From positions 1-64,000 of the forward strand of contig DALZZF010000002.1 of assembly GCA_031987605.1 (NCBI GenBank): 64,000 bases of DNA. Direction: 5' to 3'. This DNA comes from JAFAGO01 sp031987605 (lineage in GTDB: Bacteria; Bacteroidota; Bacteroidia; Flavobacteriales; Weeksellaceae). The notes beneath the pieces were generated by a model that saw only the letters and a program-made list of their open reading frames with translations, ran no database searches and was not told the DNA's origin. Position numbers and translations under genes: made by a program. This document shows positions 1 through 8,064 of the stretch, in pieces (the first letter of the stretch is position 1; each line of letters opens with the position of its first letter).

Positions 1-235
1 TTAAAAACAGTTTTCTTAAAAAAAACTTCGTTTCACCTTGCGATAATTTAAACGCAAAGCAAGACAAAAAAGAAACGAATTTTTCTGGAAATATGATAAA
101 CAAAGCCGTTAACTTATCTTCGAAATACAACGATTTAAAATGCACAACGGGTGAGTTTAGATTCCTATGGAATGACAAAAACACGTAAAACCATGCGGTA
201 AAGTTTTTAATGTATGAAGTTATGTGATGACCTCA
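1..235. other. Gene-free stretch at window start
   Basis: I see no supportable gene here. Positions 161-173 hold a short hairpin (ATTCC, loop TAT, GGAAT) that resembles a decayed copy of the REP-like hairpins at 25.6 kb. Positions 29-76 contain TTGCG/CGCAA words in both orientations. Confidence 0.5.
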
Positions 236-269
236 ATAAAAAAAATCCATTCATTTTCAGAGTGGATTT
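236..269 (-). terminator. Rho-independent terminator of gcvT
   Basis: On the minus strand the stem AAATCCA/TGGATTT (243-249 with 263-269) is followed by a run of eight T. It lies just downstream of the gcvT stop. Confidence 0.75.
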
Positions 270-305
270 CAAAATTGATATTTTGTGTTGAATTTGATGT
301 TCAAT

Positions 306-1388
306 TTACACAAACGGTAATTTTACCACTTTTGCAGGAATATTTTTGTTTCGGATCTGAATGAAAATTTCTGAACCCAGTTTAAAATAAGGTTTGTCAA
401 CATACGCCAAACCAATGCCCACTTTTCGTATGGGGCTCATGGTTCCGGAGGTTACTTTACCAATCGTATTTCCTTCGGCATCCACAACTGCATAATCGTG
501 TCTTGGAATGGCTTTTTCCAGCATTTCAAAACCGACCAGTTTTCTGGAAACGCCTTCTTCTTTTTGTTTTCTCAAAAATTCAGCATCTACAAAATCGCCT
601 TTATCCAGTTTGGTTATCCATGCTAAACCGGCTTCCAAAGGAGAAGTGGTATCGTCAATATCATTTCCGTATAGGCAAAATCCTTTTTCCAGACGTAAAG
701 TATCGCGCGCTGCCAAACCGCAAGGAATGAGTCCGTCTTCTTTTCCTGCTTCCAAAAGCATATCCCAAAGCATTTCGGCATAAGAGTTTTTAAAATAAAT
801 TTCAAAACCGCCGCTTCCGGTGTAGCCGGTGTTGGAAATAATTACATTGTCAACCGTTCCCACCGTTCCGATTACAAAATGATAATATGGAATTTCGGAA
901 AGTATTACCGGCGTAAGTTTTTGTAGAATTTCGGTCGCTTTCGGTCCCTGAATTGCGATAAGCGACATTTCGTCGGATACGTTTTTCAAGTCTGCACCAA
1001 ATTTTTCATTGTATTTTTGAATGTGGTTCCAGTCTTTTTCAATATTGGATGCATTAACCACAACAAAATATTTTTCGTCGGAAATTTTGTACACAATAAG
1101 ATCATCCACAATTCCGCCGTTTCCGTTGGGCAGACAGGAATATTGTGCTTTTCCGTTTTCCAGAAGGTCTACATTATTGGAGGTTACAAACTGCAATAAA
1201 TCTTTTGCTTTAGGACCTTCCACAAAAAATTGTCCCATGTGCGAAACATCAAAAATTCCGGCTTTTTCGCGTACGGCAAAATGTTCTTCCGTAATCCCGG
1301 AATACTGCACCGGCATTTCGAATCCGGCAAAAGGAACGATTTTCGCGCCCAGCGAAACGTGTTTGTCAAAAAGGGATGTTCTGTTCAT
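306..1388 (-). CDS. gcvT: Aminomethyltransferase (glycine cleavage T protein)
   Basis: T protein of the glycine cleavage system. It takes the aminomethyl group from lipoyl H protein, releases ammonia and passes the C1 unit to tetrahydrofolate in the cytosol. The 360 residues match the usual family length. The N-terminus has the typical SLFDKH...GAKIVPFAGFEMPVQY pattern, VREKAGIFDVSHMGQ follows, and NGGIVDDLIVYK around residue 90 carries the conserved catalytic aspartate. The C-terminal barrel has VGFEM and GKVTSGTMSP-type motifs. The other gcv genes are not adjacent, as is common in flavobacteria. A small secreted protein gene lies immediately upstream on the same strand, separated by two bases. 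Confidence 0.97.
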   Translation of the reverse strand: MNRTSLFDKHVSLGAKIVPFAGFEMPVQYSGITEEHFAVREKAGIFDVSHMGQFFVEGPKAKDLLQFVTSNNVDLLENGKAQYSCLPNGNGGIVDDLIVYKISDEKYFVVVNASNIEKDWNHIQKYNEKFGADLKNVSDEMSLIAIQGPKATEILQKLTPVILSEIPYYHFVIGTVGTVDNVIISNTGYTGSGGFEIYFKNSYAEMLWDMLLEAGKEDGLIPCGLAARDTLRLEKGFCLYGNDIDDTTSPLEAGLAWITKLDKGDFVDAEFLRKQKEEGVSRKLVGFEMLEKAIPRHDYAVVDAEGNTIGKVTSGTMSPIRKVGIGLAYVDKPYFKLGSEIFIQIRNKNIPAKVVKLPFV

Positions 1389-1390
1389 AT

Positions 1391-1861
1391 TTATTTGAGT
1401 TTAAAACTTTTGTAACTGTCTAAAAATTGATTTTTAATATTTCCGTTCCATAAATTCGATTTGCAGAAAATCGTGACTAAATATAGCAAACCTTTATCAA
1501 CAATGATTTTTGCAGTCCATTCCCCTTCTTTTTCCGGATCGTGATATTCGTAATCGTATTGGGTTTTGTTGCCGGATTTTTTTACTTTAATCAGGTCTGG
1601 ATTTTCCTGAGAATTGATGACGGTAAGCATCAGATTTTTAACTTCAGCCTCGGAAAGATTAAGGTCTTTGTATCCGGAAATCGTAATAGCACCAATTTCT
1701 CCGGTCGGAAAAATATTGATGATGCCTTCATCATTGGTAGTCGTCCAGAATTCAGGATATTGAATCTGAAAGTTTGGTGTTTCAAAAACCTTGGTATTTT
1801 GTCCTTTAATAAAGGAAAAACTAAGAAAAATGAAACTGGAAATTAAAAGTAAATTCTTCAT
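1391..1861 (-). CDS. Small secreted protein of unknown function
   Basis: 156 residues. The start is set at MKNLLLISSFIF because a clear signal peptide (hydrophobic stretch ending KGQ, residues 1-21) begins there; an upstream in-frame start would add 16 polar residues and run into idi. The mature part has PNFQIQYPEFW near its start and ends in a YKSFKLK tail. This resembles the PsbP/DUF1795-like fold of small exported proteins, but I do not assign a family firmly. It lies between idi and gcvT with almost no gaps, so the three genes are probably one transcription unit. Confidence 0.7.
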   Translation of the reverse strand: MKNLLLISSFIFLSFSFIKGQNTKVFETPNFQIQYPEFWTTTNDEGIINIFPTGEIGAITISGYKDLNLSEAEVKNLMLTVINSQENPDLIKVKKSGNKTQYDYEYHDPEKEGEWTAKIIVDKGLLYLVTIFCKSNLWNGNIKNQFLDSYKSFKLK

Positions 1862-1863
1862 AT

Positions 1864-2376
1864 TCAGTTGAGATAATCCAGATATTCTTTCAGAATTATT
1901 TTGAACCATTCGGTAAAATGTTCGGGATGTTCGGCCATTTCTTTTTCAAGATTTTCCATTGAAATATAGCGCACTTCGGAAACTTCCTCCTGATTCAGAT
2001 GGAATTCACCTTCATAATTTCCAGAAAAAACATAATCCAACTCATGCTCCCAAAGATTTCCGCCAACATCGGCTTTATACAGAAAATGAAAGCGTTCGGT
2101 AAGTTCAGTTTCAATGCCGAGTTCCTCTTTCAGGCGGCGATTTGCGGCTTCAAGATAGGTTTCGTTAATTCTCGGGTGCGAACACACGGCGTTGGTCCAT
2201 TGATTTGGAGAATGGTATTTTTCATCGGCTCTTTTCTGGAGCAACATTTCACCTTTAGAATTGAAAATAAATACCGAAAATGCGCGGTGGAGCAAACCAT
2301 AAATATGAGCCTGCTGTTTTTCCATTACGCCAATCACTTCATCCGAAGGATTTACCAATACTACCTGTTCTTCCAT
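1864..2376 (-). CDS. idi: Isopentenyl-diphosphate delta-isomerase, type 1
   Basis: Nudix-fold enzyme that interconverts isopentenyl and dimethylallyl diphosphate for isoprenoid (menaquinone, carotenoid) synthesis. At 170 residues it has the expected size. WTNAVCSHPRI around residue 62 carries the catalytic cysteine, the Nudix-like helix RRLKEELGIETEL follows, and HELDYVFSG with the conserved glutamate lies downstream. First gene of a tight minus-strand set with the small secreted protein and gcvT. The promoter motif lies so close to the ATG that the mRNA may have almost no leader. Confidence 0.95.
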   Translation of the reverse strand: MEEQVVLVNPSDEVIGVMEKQQAHIYGLLHRAFSVFIFNSKGEMLLQKRADEKYHSPNQWTNAVCSHPRINETYLEAANRRLKEELGIETELTERFHFLYKADVGGNLWEHELDYVFSGNYEGEFHLNQEEVSEVRYISMENLEKEMAEHPEHFTEWFKIILKEYLDYLN

Positions 2377-2381
2377 TTACA

Positions 2382-2389
2382 CAAAGGTA
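2382..2389 (-). promoter_or_regulatory. Promoter -7 element for idi
   Basis: Reverse strand reads TACCTTTG, an exact match to the Bacteroidetes -7 consensus TAnnTTTG. Its last base is 5 nt from the idi ATG, so transcription would start within about two bases of the start codon. I see no clear TTG -33 box. Confidence 0.55.
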
Positions 2390-2532
2390 GTCTTAATTCT
2401 TATTTTGGTGAAATTTATGTTTGAAATTTTCTTTAATGAATCCTTTTTAAAACTTATAAAATTCTAAATAATTCATAAAAATGAAGAGTTTATTGAATAA
2501 TATATTTTTTATAAAGGTTTTTTTTTATTTTT

Positions 2533-2550
2533 TGTTGAAATTTTTCAACA
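2533..2550. repeat. Perfect inverted repeat, possible operator
   Basis: TGTTGAAA, two T, TTTCAACA: 8-bp perfect arms in the spacer between the divergent idi and HAD genes, about 40 bp upstream of the -7 box of the HAD gene. It could be an operator or a chance AT-rich palindrome. Confidence 0.35.
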
Positions 2551-2587
2551 TTATGTGAATTTAACTTTAGCTTTGAATAGAAATCCA

Positions 2588-2595
2588 TATCTTTG
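2588..2595 (+). promoter_or_regulatory. Promoter -7 element for the HAD/dehydrogenase pair
   Basis: TATCTTTG fits TAnnTTTG and leaves about 17-20 nt of leader before the ATG of the HAD gene. The -33 element is weak. Confidence 0.55.
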
Positions 2596-2615
2596 TCGCT
2601 TCAAATTTTAAGAAA

Positions 2616-3017
2616 ATGGAACTCGAATATTTAGACCATTTAAGCCCTATGCTGAAAGGCGGTATCAAGAATTATCTGATTGATATTGACGGTACAATTA
2701 CCGATGATGTGCCCAACGAAGAACCTGAAAGAATGGTAACCTGCGAACCATATCCGGACGCTTTGGAAACCATAAACCGCTGGTACGATCAGGGACATCA
2801 GATTTGCTTTTTTACTTCGAGAACGGAAGATCTGAAGCAAATTACAATTGACTGGCTGGATAAACACGGATTTAAATATCACAGCGTACTTTGTGGAAAA
2901 CCAAGAGGCGGAAATTATCACTGGATCGACAATCATTTGGTGAGAGCAACGCGCTACAAAGGAAAATTTACCGATTTGATCGAGAAACAAGTGACCATCG
3001 AAGTTTTTAAAGATTAA
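2616..3017 (+). CDS. HAD-superfamily hydrolase, small
   Basis: 133 residues, cytosolic. HAD motif I is visible as YLIDIDGTITDD (residues 20-31) with both aspartates; FFTSRTEDL (about 65-73) fits motif II, and GGNYHWIDNH fits the late acidic motif. It looks like a short cap-less HAD phosphatase. Proteins of this type are sometimes labelled phosphoheptose isomerase in related genomes, but nothing in the sequence supports an isomerase. The next gene starts 2 nt after its stop, so it is co-expressed with a 2-hydroxyacid dehydrogenase; a role next to serine or hydroxyacid metabolism is inference only. Confidence 0.75.
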   Translation: MELEYLDHLSPMLKGGIKNYLIDIDGTITDDVPNEEPERMVTCEPYPDALETINRWYDQGHQICFFTSRTEDLKQITIDWLDKHGFKYHSVLCGKPRGGNYHWIDNHLVRATRYKGKFTDLIEKQVTIEVFKD

Positions 3018-3019
3018 TA

Positions 3020-3982
3020 ATGATGAAAGTATTAGCCAACGACGGTTTGGATCAATCCGGAATTGATGCCCTTACGGAAAAGGGTTTTGAGGTAATTACC
3101 ACAAAAGTTCCTCAGGATTTTCTGATCGATTATATCAACGATAACCAGATAAAAACAGTTCTGGTAAGGAGTGCCACCCAAATCAGAAAAGATTTGATTG
3201 ATGCCTGCCCAAGCATCGAAATCATCGGAAGAGGCGGAGTAGGAATGGATAATATTGATGTGGAATATGCCCGCTCAAAAGGAATTCATGTCATCAATAC
3301 ACCGGCTGCATCTTCTGCTTCAGTAGCAGAACTGGTGTTTGCCCATTTGTTTTCAGGAGCGCGTTTTCTTGAAGATTCCAACCGTAAAATGCCTGTTGTG
3401 GGAGACACCGAATTTGCAAAATTGAAGAAAGACTATTCCAAAGGAATTGAACTTCGCGGCAAAACCATCGGAATTGTAGGAATGGGAAGAATCGGGCAGG
3501 AAGTAGCCAAAATTGCTTTGGGAATGGGAATGCGCGTAATTGCAGCAGATAGTAGCGTAGGAAAAGCGACCATAAAAGTGAAATTCTACAACAATCAGTT
3601 CATCAATGTGGATATCGAAACCGAACCTTTGGATGCGGTGATTGCCCATTCAGATTTCATAACGCTTCATGTTCCGGCACAGAAAGAAGGACACATGATC
3701 GGAAAACCAGAGTTTGATAAAATGAAAGATGGCGTGGCAGTCGTAAACTGCTCAAGAGGTGGCGTGATTGATGAAAAAGCTTTGATAGAAGCATTAGACA
3801 GCGGAAAAGTTTTATTCGCCGGTCTTGATGTTTTTGAAAACGAGCCTACACCTTGTAAAGAAATTCTTCATCATCCGAAAATTTCTCTCACTCCGCATAC
3901 AGGAGCATCCACCATTGAAGCGCAGGACAGAATTGGTCTTTCATTAGCGGAACAAATCTGCAGCATTTTGCAGGTACATTAG
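3020..3982 (+). CDS. D-2-hydroxyacid dehydrogenase (3-phosphoglycerate dehydrogenase-like)
   Basis: NAD-dependent oxidoreductase of the SerA/2-hydroxyacid dehydrogenase family, 320 residues. The Rossmann motif GIVGMGRIGQEVAK lies near residue 152. The substrate-binding arginine is in VNCSRGGVIDE, and the catalytic histidine is in PHTGAST near residue 293. The C-terminal ACT/regulatory domain of long SerA proteins is absent, so this is the short form. It may make 3-phosphohydroxypyruvate for serine synthesis, but serC is not in the window and other 2-hydroxyacids are possible. ATGATG at the start offers two adjacent starts. Co-transcribed with the HAD gene upstream. Confidence 0.88.
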   Translation: MMKVLANDGLDQSGIDALTEKGFEVITTKVPQDFLIDYINDNQIKTVLVRSATQIRKDLIDACPSIEIIGRGGVGMDNIDVEYARSKGIHVINTPAASSASVAELVFAHLFSGARFLEDSNRKMPVVGDTEFAKLKKDYSKGIELRGKTIGIVGMGRIGQEVAKIALGMGMRVIAADSSVGKATIKVKFYNNQFINVDIETEPLDAVIAHSDFITLHVPAQKEGHMIGKPEFDKMKDGVAVVNCSRGGVIDEKALIEALDSGKVLFAGLDVFENEPTPCKEILHHPKISLTPHTGASTIEAQDRIGLSLAEQICSILQVH

Positions 3983-4008
3983 AAAATATTAAGATAATAT
4001 AAGTGAGT

Positions 4009-4047
4009 TTAAAAAAAATACTTCCGAAAGCCGGAAGTATTTTTTTA
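4009..4047. terminator. Bidirectional terminator
   Basis: Perfect 11-bp stem AAATACTTCCG/CGGAAGTATTT (4016-4026 with 4032-4042), loop AAAGC, with an A-run before and a T-run after. It serves the converging dehydrogenase and mscL genes. Confidence 0.9.
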
Positions 4048-4067
4048 TTTGGTAAAAGAAATTCTGC

Positions 4068-4448
4068 TTATTTCTTTTTCAACTCGTCGCGAATTTCGGC
4101 AAGAAGTTTATCGGTAGAAGAAGGTTCTTCCGGAGCAGGAGCAGGATCAGTCTTTTTCAGTTTGTTGATGCCTTTAATCATTAAAAAAAGACAGAATGCA
4201 ATTACGATAAATGAAAGAGCTGCGGATAAAAAGTTTCCATATTTAATTGCCGTTCCCGGTATTACAAGTTTGGAAAGATCTTCGGCATTTACTGCTTTCA
4301 GAGCCGGATTCAGAATAGCCGGTGTAATAAGATCATCTACCAGTGAGGTTACAATTTTTCCAAAGGCACCACCGATAATTACACCGACTGCCAGATCTAC
4401 AACGCTGCCTTTTACAGCAAATTCTTTAAATTCTTTAATAAAGCTCAT
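4068..4448 (-). CDS. mscL: Large-conductance mechanosensitive channel
   Basis: 126-residue inner-membrane channel that opens under membrane tension to release solutes in osmotic downshock. The N-terminal FIKEFKEFAVKGSVVDLAVGVIIGGAFGKIV (first helix and gate glycines, residues 3-33) is diagnostic. A second membrane helix runs from about 75 to 95, and the C-terminal helix is charged (STDKLLAEIRDELKKK). Single-gene unit with its own promoter and a shared terminator. Confidence 0.97.
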   Translation of the reverse strand: MSFIKEFKEFAVKGSVVDLAVGVIIGGAFGKIVTSLVDDLITPAILNPALKAVNAEDLSKLVIPGTAIKYGNFLSAALSFIVIAFCLFLMIKGINKLKKTDPAPAPEEPSSTDKLLAEIRDELKKK

Positions 4449-4476
4449 AATATGTTTTTTTTATAGTTTATTGAAA

Positions 4477-4484
4477 CAAAAGTA
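4477..4484 (-). promoter_or_regulatory. Promoter -7 element for mscL
   Basis: Reverse strand TACTTTTG matches TAnnTTTG, 28 nt upstream of the mscL ATG. Confidence 0.5.
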
Positions 4485-4604
4485 GGGTTTTATGTTTTAA
4501 AACAGAAATTATATTAAGACAAAAAAAATGAAAGATTAAGATAAATTTGGAAAGCAATCGCCGGATTTTCACTACATTCGTTTTCAGAGATAAAGCCTCT
4601 TGAA

Positions 4605-6104
4605 ATGAAACTTTTTTCAGCTGAACAAATCCGAAACGGAGACAAGTTTACCATCAAAAATGAAGGCATAAGTTCCGTTAATTTAATGGAACGCGCAGCC
4701 GATTCCTGCACCCGATGGATTTTGAAAAATTATCCCGAATCCGAAAATTTCTATATTTTCTGCGGAAACGGAAATAATGGCGGAGACGGATTTGCCATTG
4801 CACGAATGCTGTATCAGAAAGGCAAAAATGTAAGCGTTTTCATCAGTTCTTTAGAATCAAAATTTTCAGAAGATGCTTCGGTTAATTTGAGTAGGATTAA
4901 AGAAATTTCCGGTATTTCCATTGAAGAATTTAGCGCGGCGAAAAATATAAATTTCCATACATCTTCAGTCATTATTGATGCGCTTTTGGGAACCGGACTC
5001 AACAAGCCGCTTTCCGGTAAAATTGAAGAAATAATAAAATTTCTCAATCAGCAAAATACAGTAAAAATTTCTGTGGATATTCCCACGGGTTTATATTGCG
5101 ACGGAATTATTGAAGATGGTGCAACGATTTTTAAAGCAGATGAAACCGTGAGTTTTCAGTTCTGGAAAAAAAGTTTTCTTCATCCTGAAATCGGAAAATT
5201 CTGCGGAAATGTTCATATTTTGAACATCGATATCAGCCAAAAATACATTCAGCAAACCGAAACCGATTTTTTTACGATTGATGATGCGTTGATTACCCGG
5301 ATTTATCGTCCCAGAAAAGAGTTTTCTCATAAAGGCAATTACGGAAAAATCATTATTGCAGCCGGAAGTTTCGGGAAAATAGGAGCGGCAGTTCTGGCTA
5401 CAAAAGCTGCCCTGAAAACAGGAAGCGGATTAACCTTTGTTCTTGCACCGAAATGTGGTTATGAAATTCTTCAAAATTCCTGTCCGGAAGCGATGTATCA
5501 ATATGGAGGGGAAGATTTTATTTCGGTTTTTGAACAGGAAAATGATGCCGTTTACGGTATTGGTCCCGGTTTGGGAACGGATCCCGAAACGGAAGAAAAT
5601 CTTATAGAATTTTTAAAAAACCGCAATACTCCTGTAGTTCTGGATGCAGATGCGTTGAACATTCTTGCAAAAAATGAAAAACATCTTGATCTGATTCCTG
5701 AAAACAGTTTAATATCACCACATCCAAAGGAATTTGCAAGGCTTTTCGGTGAAACTGAAAATTCTTTTCAATGGCTGGAATTGGGAATAAATAAAGCTAA
5801 AGAATTCAAAATTTATATTGTTTTAAAAGATCATCACACGCAAATCATCACGCCCGAAGGAAAAGTTTTTTACAACCTCACCGGAAATTCAGGAATGGCA
5901 AAAGGCGGAAGCGGCGATGTTTTAACCGGAATATTAACCGCATTGCTCGCGCAAAAATATTCCTCAGAAAATGCAGCCATTTTAGGCGTTTGGCTCCACG
6001 GAAAAGCAGGTGATTTTGCAGCAAAAGAACATTCTGAGGAATCCATGCTTCCTTCGGATTTAATTAACTGCATCGGAAAAGTTTTTCTCATGTTAAAAAA
6101 ATGA
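4605..6104 (+). CDS. nnr: Bifunctional NAD(P)HX epimerase/dehydratase
   Basis: Repairs hydrated NAD(P)H. The N-terminal YjeF_N half (to about residue 215) epimerises R- and S-NAD(P)HX and the C-terminal carbohydrate-kinase-like half dehydrates S-NAD(P)HX using ADP. The N-half shows GNGNNGGDGFAIARML (residues 55-70) and DALLGTGLNKPL. The C-half shows GPGLGTDPETEE, VLDADALNIL and SGMAKGGSGDVLTGIL with the family's catalytic aspartate. At 499 residues this is the normal fused length. Monocistronic; the start follows a short AT-rich leader. Confidence 0.96.
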   Translation: MKLFSAEQIRNGDKFTIKNEGISSVNLMERAADSCTRWILKNYPESENFYIFCGNGNNGGDGFAIARMLYQKGKNVSVFISSLESKFSEDASVNLSRIKEISGISIEEFSAAKNINFHTSSVIIDALLGTGLNKPLSGKIEEIIKFLNQQNTVKISVDIPTGLYCDGIIEDGATIFKADETVSFQFWKKSFLHPEIGKFCGNVHILNIDISQKYIQQTETDFFTIDDALITRIYRPRKEFSHKGNYGKIIIAAGSFGKIGAAVLATKAALKTGSGLTFVLAPKCGYEILQNSCPEAMYQYGGEDFISVFEQENDAVYGIGPGLGTDPETEENLIEFLKNRNTPVVLDADALNILAKNEKHLDLIPENSLISPHPKEFARLFGETENSFQWLELGINKAKEFKIYIVLKDHHTQIITPEGKVFYNLTGNSGMAKGGSGDVLTGILTALLAQKYSSENAAILGVWLHGKAGDFAAKEHSEESMLPSDLINCIGKVFLMLKK

Positions 6105-6179
6105 ATCAGTTTCAAAATCATCAATTGTAAATCTCAAATCGTTATTTGCAAATCCCAAAAATGCTTGTCCATTTTTCGG

Positions 6180-6210
6180 TTGCCTGCAAAAAAACGAGTA
6201 TTTAGTTTTG
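6180..6210 (+). promoter_or_regulatory. Promoter of the ada-like gene
   Basis: TTG at 6180-6182, 20-nt spacer, TAGTTTTG at 6203-6210: a full match to TTG-N17-23-TAnnTTTG. A possible upstream TTG start codon at 6208 lies inside the -7 box and therefore cannot be used. Confidence 0.75.
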
Positions 6211-6225
6211 CACAAAAAACAGGTT

Positions 6226-7269
6226 ATGAATATTAGTAATGAGGTGATGTATCAGGCTTCGGTTGAGAAAAATCCCGAATTTGAAGGTGTTTTCTGGATG
6301 GGCGTGAAAACCTCCGGAATTTTTTGCAGACCAACCTGTACCGCAAGAAAACCTAAACCTGAAAATGTGGAATTTTTTGAAACCACAAAAGCCGCGATTC
6401 AGAAAGGATACCGACCGTGCAAAATCTGTAAACCATTAGAAAATCCAAACGAAACGCCACAAGAAATTAAACATCTATTACAAGAACTTTCAGAAGATCC
6501 TTCTTTGAAGCTGAAAGATTTTGATCTGGTAAAACGCGGTTTGGAACCTGCAACCATAAGGCGTTGGTTTCTGAAAAATCACGGGATGACTTTTCATGCA
6601 TTTCAGCGGATGTTTAAAATCAATTCGGCTTTTAAAAAATTGAATGATGGTGAAACGATTTTGGAAACGGCACTGGATTCGGGATATGAGAGCTTAAGCG
6701 GTTTTAATGAAAGTTTTAAAAATATTTTCGGGGTTTCTCCGAGTAATTCAATGTTTGAAAAAGTGGTTGATTTTAAAAGAATTGAAACACCAATCGGAAC
6801 CATGATTGCGTGTGCCGACGAAAATGGAATTTGCCTTTTGGAATTCTCTGACAGAAAAGCTTTGCCAACAGAATTAAAACAGATTTCAAAACATTTGGAT
6901 GCCAATATTCTGCAAGGTGAAAATATTCATTTTGAAACCTTAGAAAAAGAACTTTCGGAGTATTTTGAAGGAAAAAGACAAGATTTTACCGTTCCACTTT
7001 CGCCAGTGGGAACCGATTTTCAGAAAAAAGTTTGGGAAGTTCTGCGAAAAATTCCTTACGGAACCACCCGAAGTTATGCGCAACAGGCAGAGATTTTAGG
7101 AAATCCTAAAGCGGTTCGTGCGGTTGCCAATGCAAATGGTTTAAACAAAATTTCCATTCTCATTCCATGTCATCGTGTAATCGGAAGCGACGGTAAGCTA
7201 ACTGGTTACGGCGGCGGAATTTGGAGAAAACAGAAATTGTTGGAATTGGAAAAAGCAATTCTTTTATAG
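6226..7269 (+). CDS. ada: Ada-like bifunctional regulator / O6-methylguanine-DNA methyltransferase
   Basis: 347 residues. The N-terminal AdaA zinc domain has four cysteines in the Ada pattern (C34, C38, C65, C68; FCRPTCTARK and YRPCKICKP) and removes methyl groups from phosphotriesters in E. coli Ada. An AraC-type helix-turn-helix region follows (about 75-165, with ETALDSGYESLSGFNESFKNIFGVSP). The C-terminal methyltransferase domain has IPCHRVIG with the acceptor cysteine near residue 315. Methylation of the N-domain would turn it into an activator, as in Ada. The ATG at 6226 is preferred because the promoter overlaps the earlier in-frame TTG. Monocistronic. Confidence 0.93.
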   Translation: MNISNEVMYQASVEKNPEFEGVFWMGVKTSGIFCRPTCTARKPKPENVEFFETTKAAIQKGYRPCKICKPLENPNETPQEIKHLLQELSEDPSLKLKDFDLVKRGLEPATIRRWFLKNHGMTFHAFQRMFKINSAFKKLNDGETILETALDSGYESLSGFNESFKNIFGVSPSNSMFEKVVDFKRIETPIGTMIACADENGICLLEFSDRKALPTELKQISKHLDANILQGENIHFETLEKELSEYFEGKRQDFTVPLSPVGTDFQKKVWEVLRKIPYGTTRSYAQQAEILGNPKAVRAVANANGLNKISILIPCHRVIGSDGKLTGYGGGIWRKQKLLELEKAILL

Positions 7270-7273
7270 ATAT

Positions 7274-7322
7274 GAGCCAAGAATCAAGGATCAAAAAAAC
7301 GTAAAGAAAAAAGAACAAAGAA
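7274..7322. repeat. Heptamer-period repeat
   Basis: GAGCCAA GAATCAA GGATCAA and four looser heptamers follow in strict 7-bp register just after the ada stop. Part of the family of 7-bp-period intergenic repeats described in the findings. Confidence 0.6.
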
Positions 7323-7349
7323 TTTGTATGACTAATAAAGTAAATATTT

Positions 7350-7383
7350 TTGTAAGAATGAATAAGCTAATTGATTATATTTG
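7350..7383 (+). promoter_or_regulatory. Promoter of the T9SS protein gene
   Basis: TTG at 7350-7352, 23-nt spacer, TATATTTG at 7376-7383, 14 nt before the first ATG. Confidence 0.55.
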
Positions 7384-7397
7384 AAAAATATTATTGA

Positions 7398-7979
7398 ATG
7401 ATGAAAAAAATTGCGTTTTTATTTCTCATAATCTTTTCCCATTTTTACTTTTCTCAACTTGGTGATACATTAAATGCTCAACTCATATTTTGTGATATTG
7501 ATCATGATGGAGAAACGATTAATTTGTCCGATTATACAGAAAAGATCTCTCTAAATCCAAACTATATTTTTAAGTTTTATACAACGAATGCAGATGCTTC
7601 TGCAGATGTAAATGCCATTAATCCTATTCAATTTATACTGGCTGATACGACTTTTTTTGTACGAGTTACCGATCCCGAAACTGGTAATTTTACCATCAAT
7701 CTTTTAATGGTAACTTTCTCAGAAGAAGGTTGTGAGAATTTAATTGTTAAAGATCCGCCGTTAAGCAGGATCAATGTCTATCCAAATCCAGCAAGAGATT
7801 TCATTACAATAGAATCATTTCAAAAAATCGATAAAGTTGAAATTTTTGCAGTATCAGGAAATAAATTAAGTACTTTCAATACCCAAAAAATAGACGTTTC
7901 CAATTTGGAAAAAGGCATTTACATTCTTAAAATTTATCTTTCAGAAAAAGTTTATACCTCCAAATTTTTGAAACAATAA
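7398..7979 (+). CDS. Secreted protein with T9SS type A sorting domain
   Basis: 193 residues. A signal peptide (KKIAFLFLIIFSHFYFSQ) is followed by a middle part of about 100 residues that I do not recognise. The C-terminus from residue 125 is a T9SS sorting domain (INVYPNPARDFITIES, then DVSNLEKGIYILKIY, ending TSKFLKQ). The protein should cross the outer membrane by type IX secretion, with the C-terminal domain cleaved. Two adjacent ATG codons make the start ambiguous by one residue. Confidence 0.85.
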   Translation: MMKKIAFLFLIIFSHFYFSQLGDTLNAQLIFCDIDHDGETINLSDYTEKISLNPNYIFKFYTTNADASADVNAINPIQFILADTTFFVRVTDPETGNFTINLLMVTFSEEGCENLIVKDPPLSRINVYPNPARDFITIESFQKIDKVEIFAVSGNKLSTFNTQKIDVSNLEKGIYILKIYLSEKVYTSKFLKQ

Positions 7980-8004
7980 ATTTTACTTTTCAATCTATTG
8001 ACAA

Positions 8005-8041
8005 AAAAAATAAACCACCTCAATTTCAGGTGGTTTATTTC
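8005..8041. terminator. Bidirectional terminator
   Basis: Perfect stem TAAACCACCT/AGGTGGTTTA (8011-8020 with 8028-8037), 7-nt loop, A-run before. Lies between the converging T9SS gene and leuB. Confidence 0.88.
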
Positions 8042-8064
8042 AACTAACTAACCGATATAAATAA

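Noticed and set aside
6208..6225. Upstream TTG start for the ada-like gene
   Set aside because: It lies inside the -7 promoter box TAGTTTTG, so it would not be in the mRNA.
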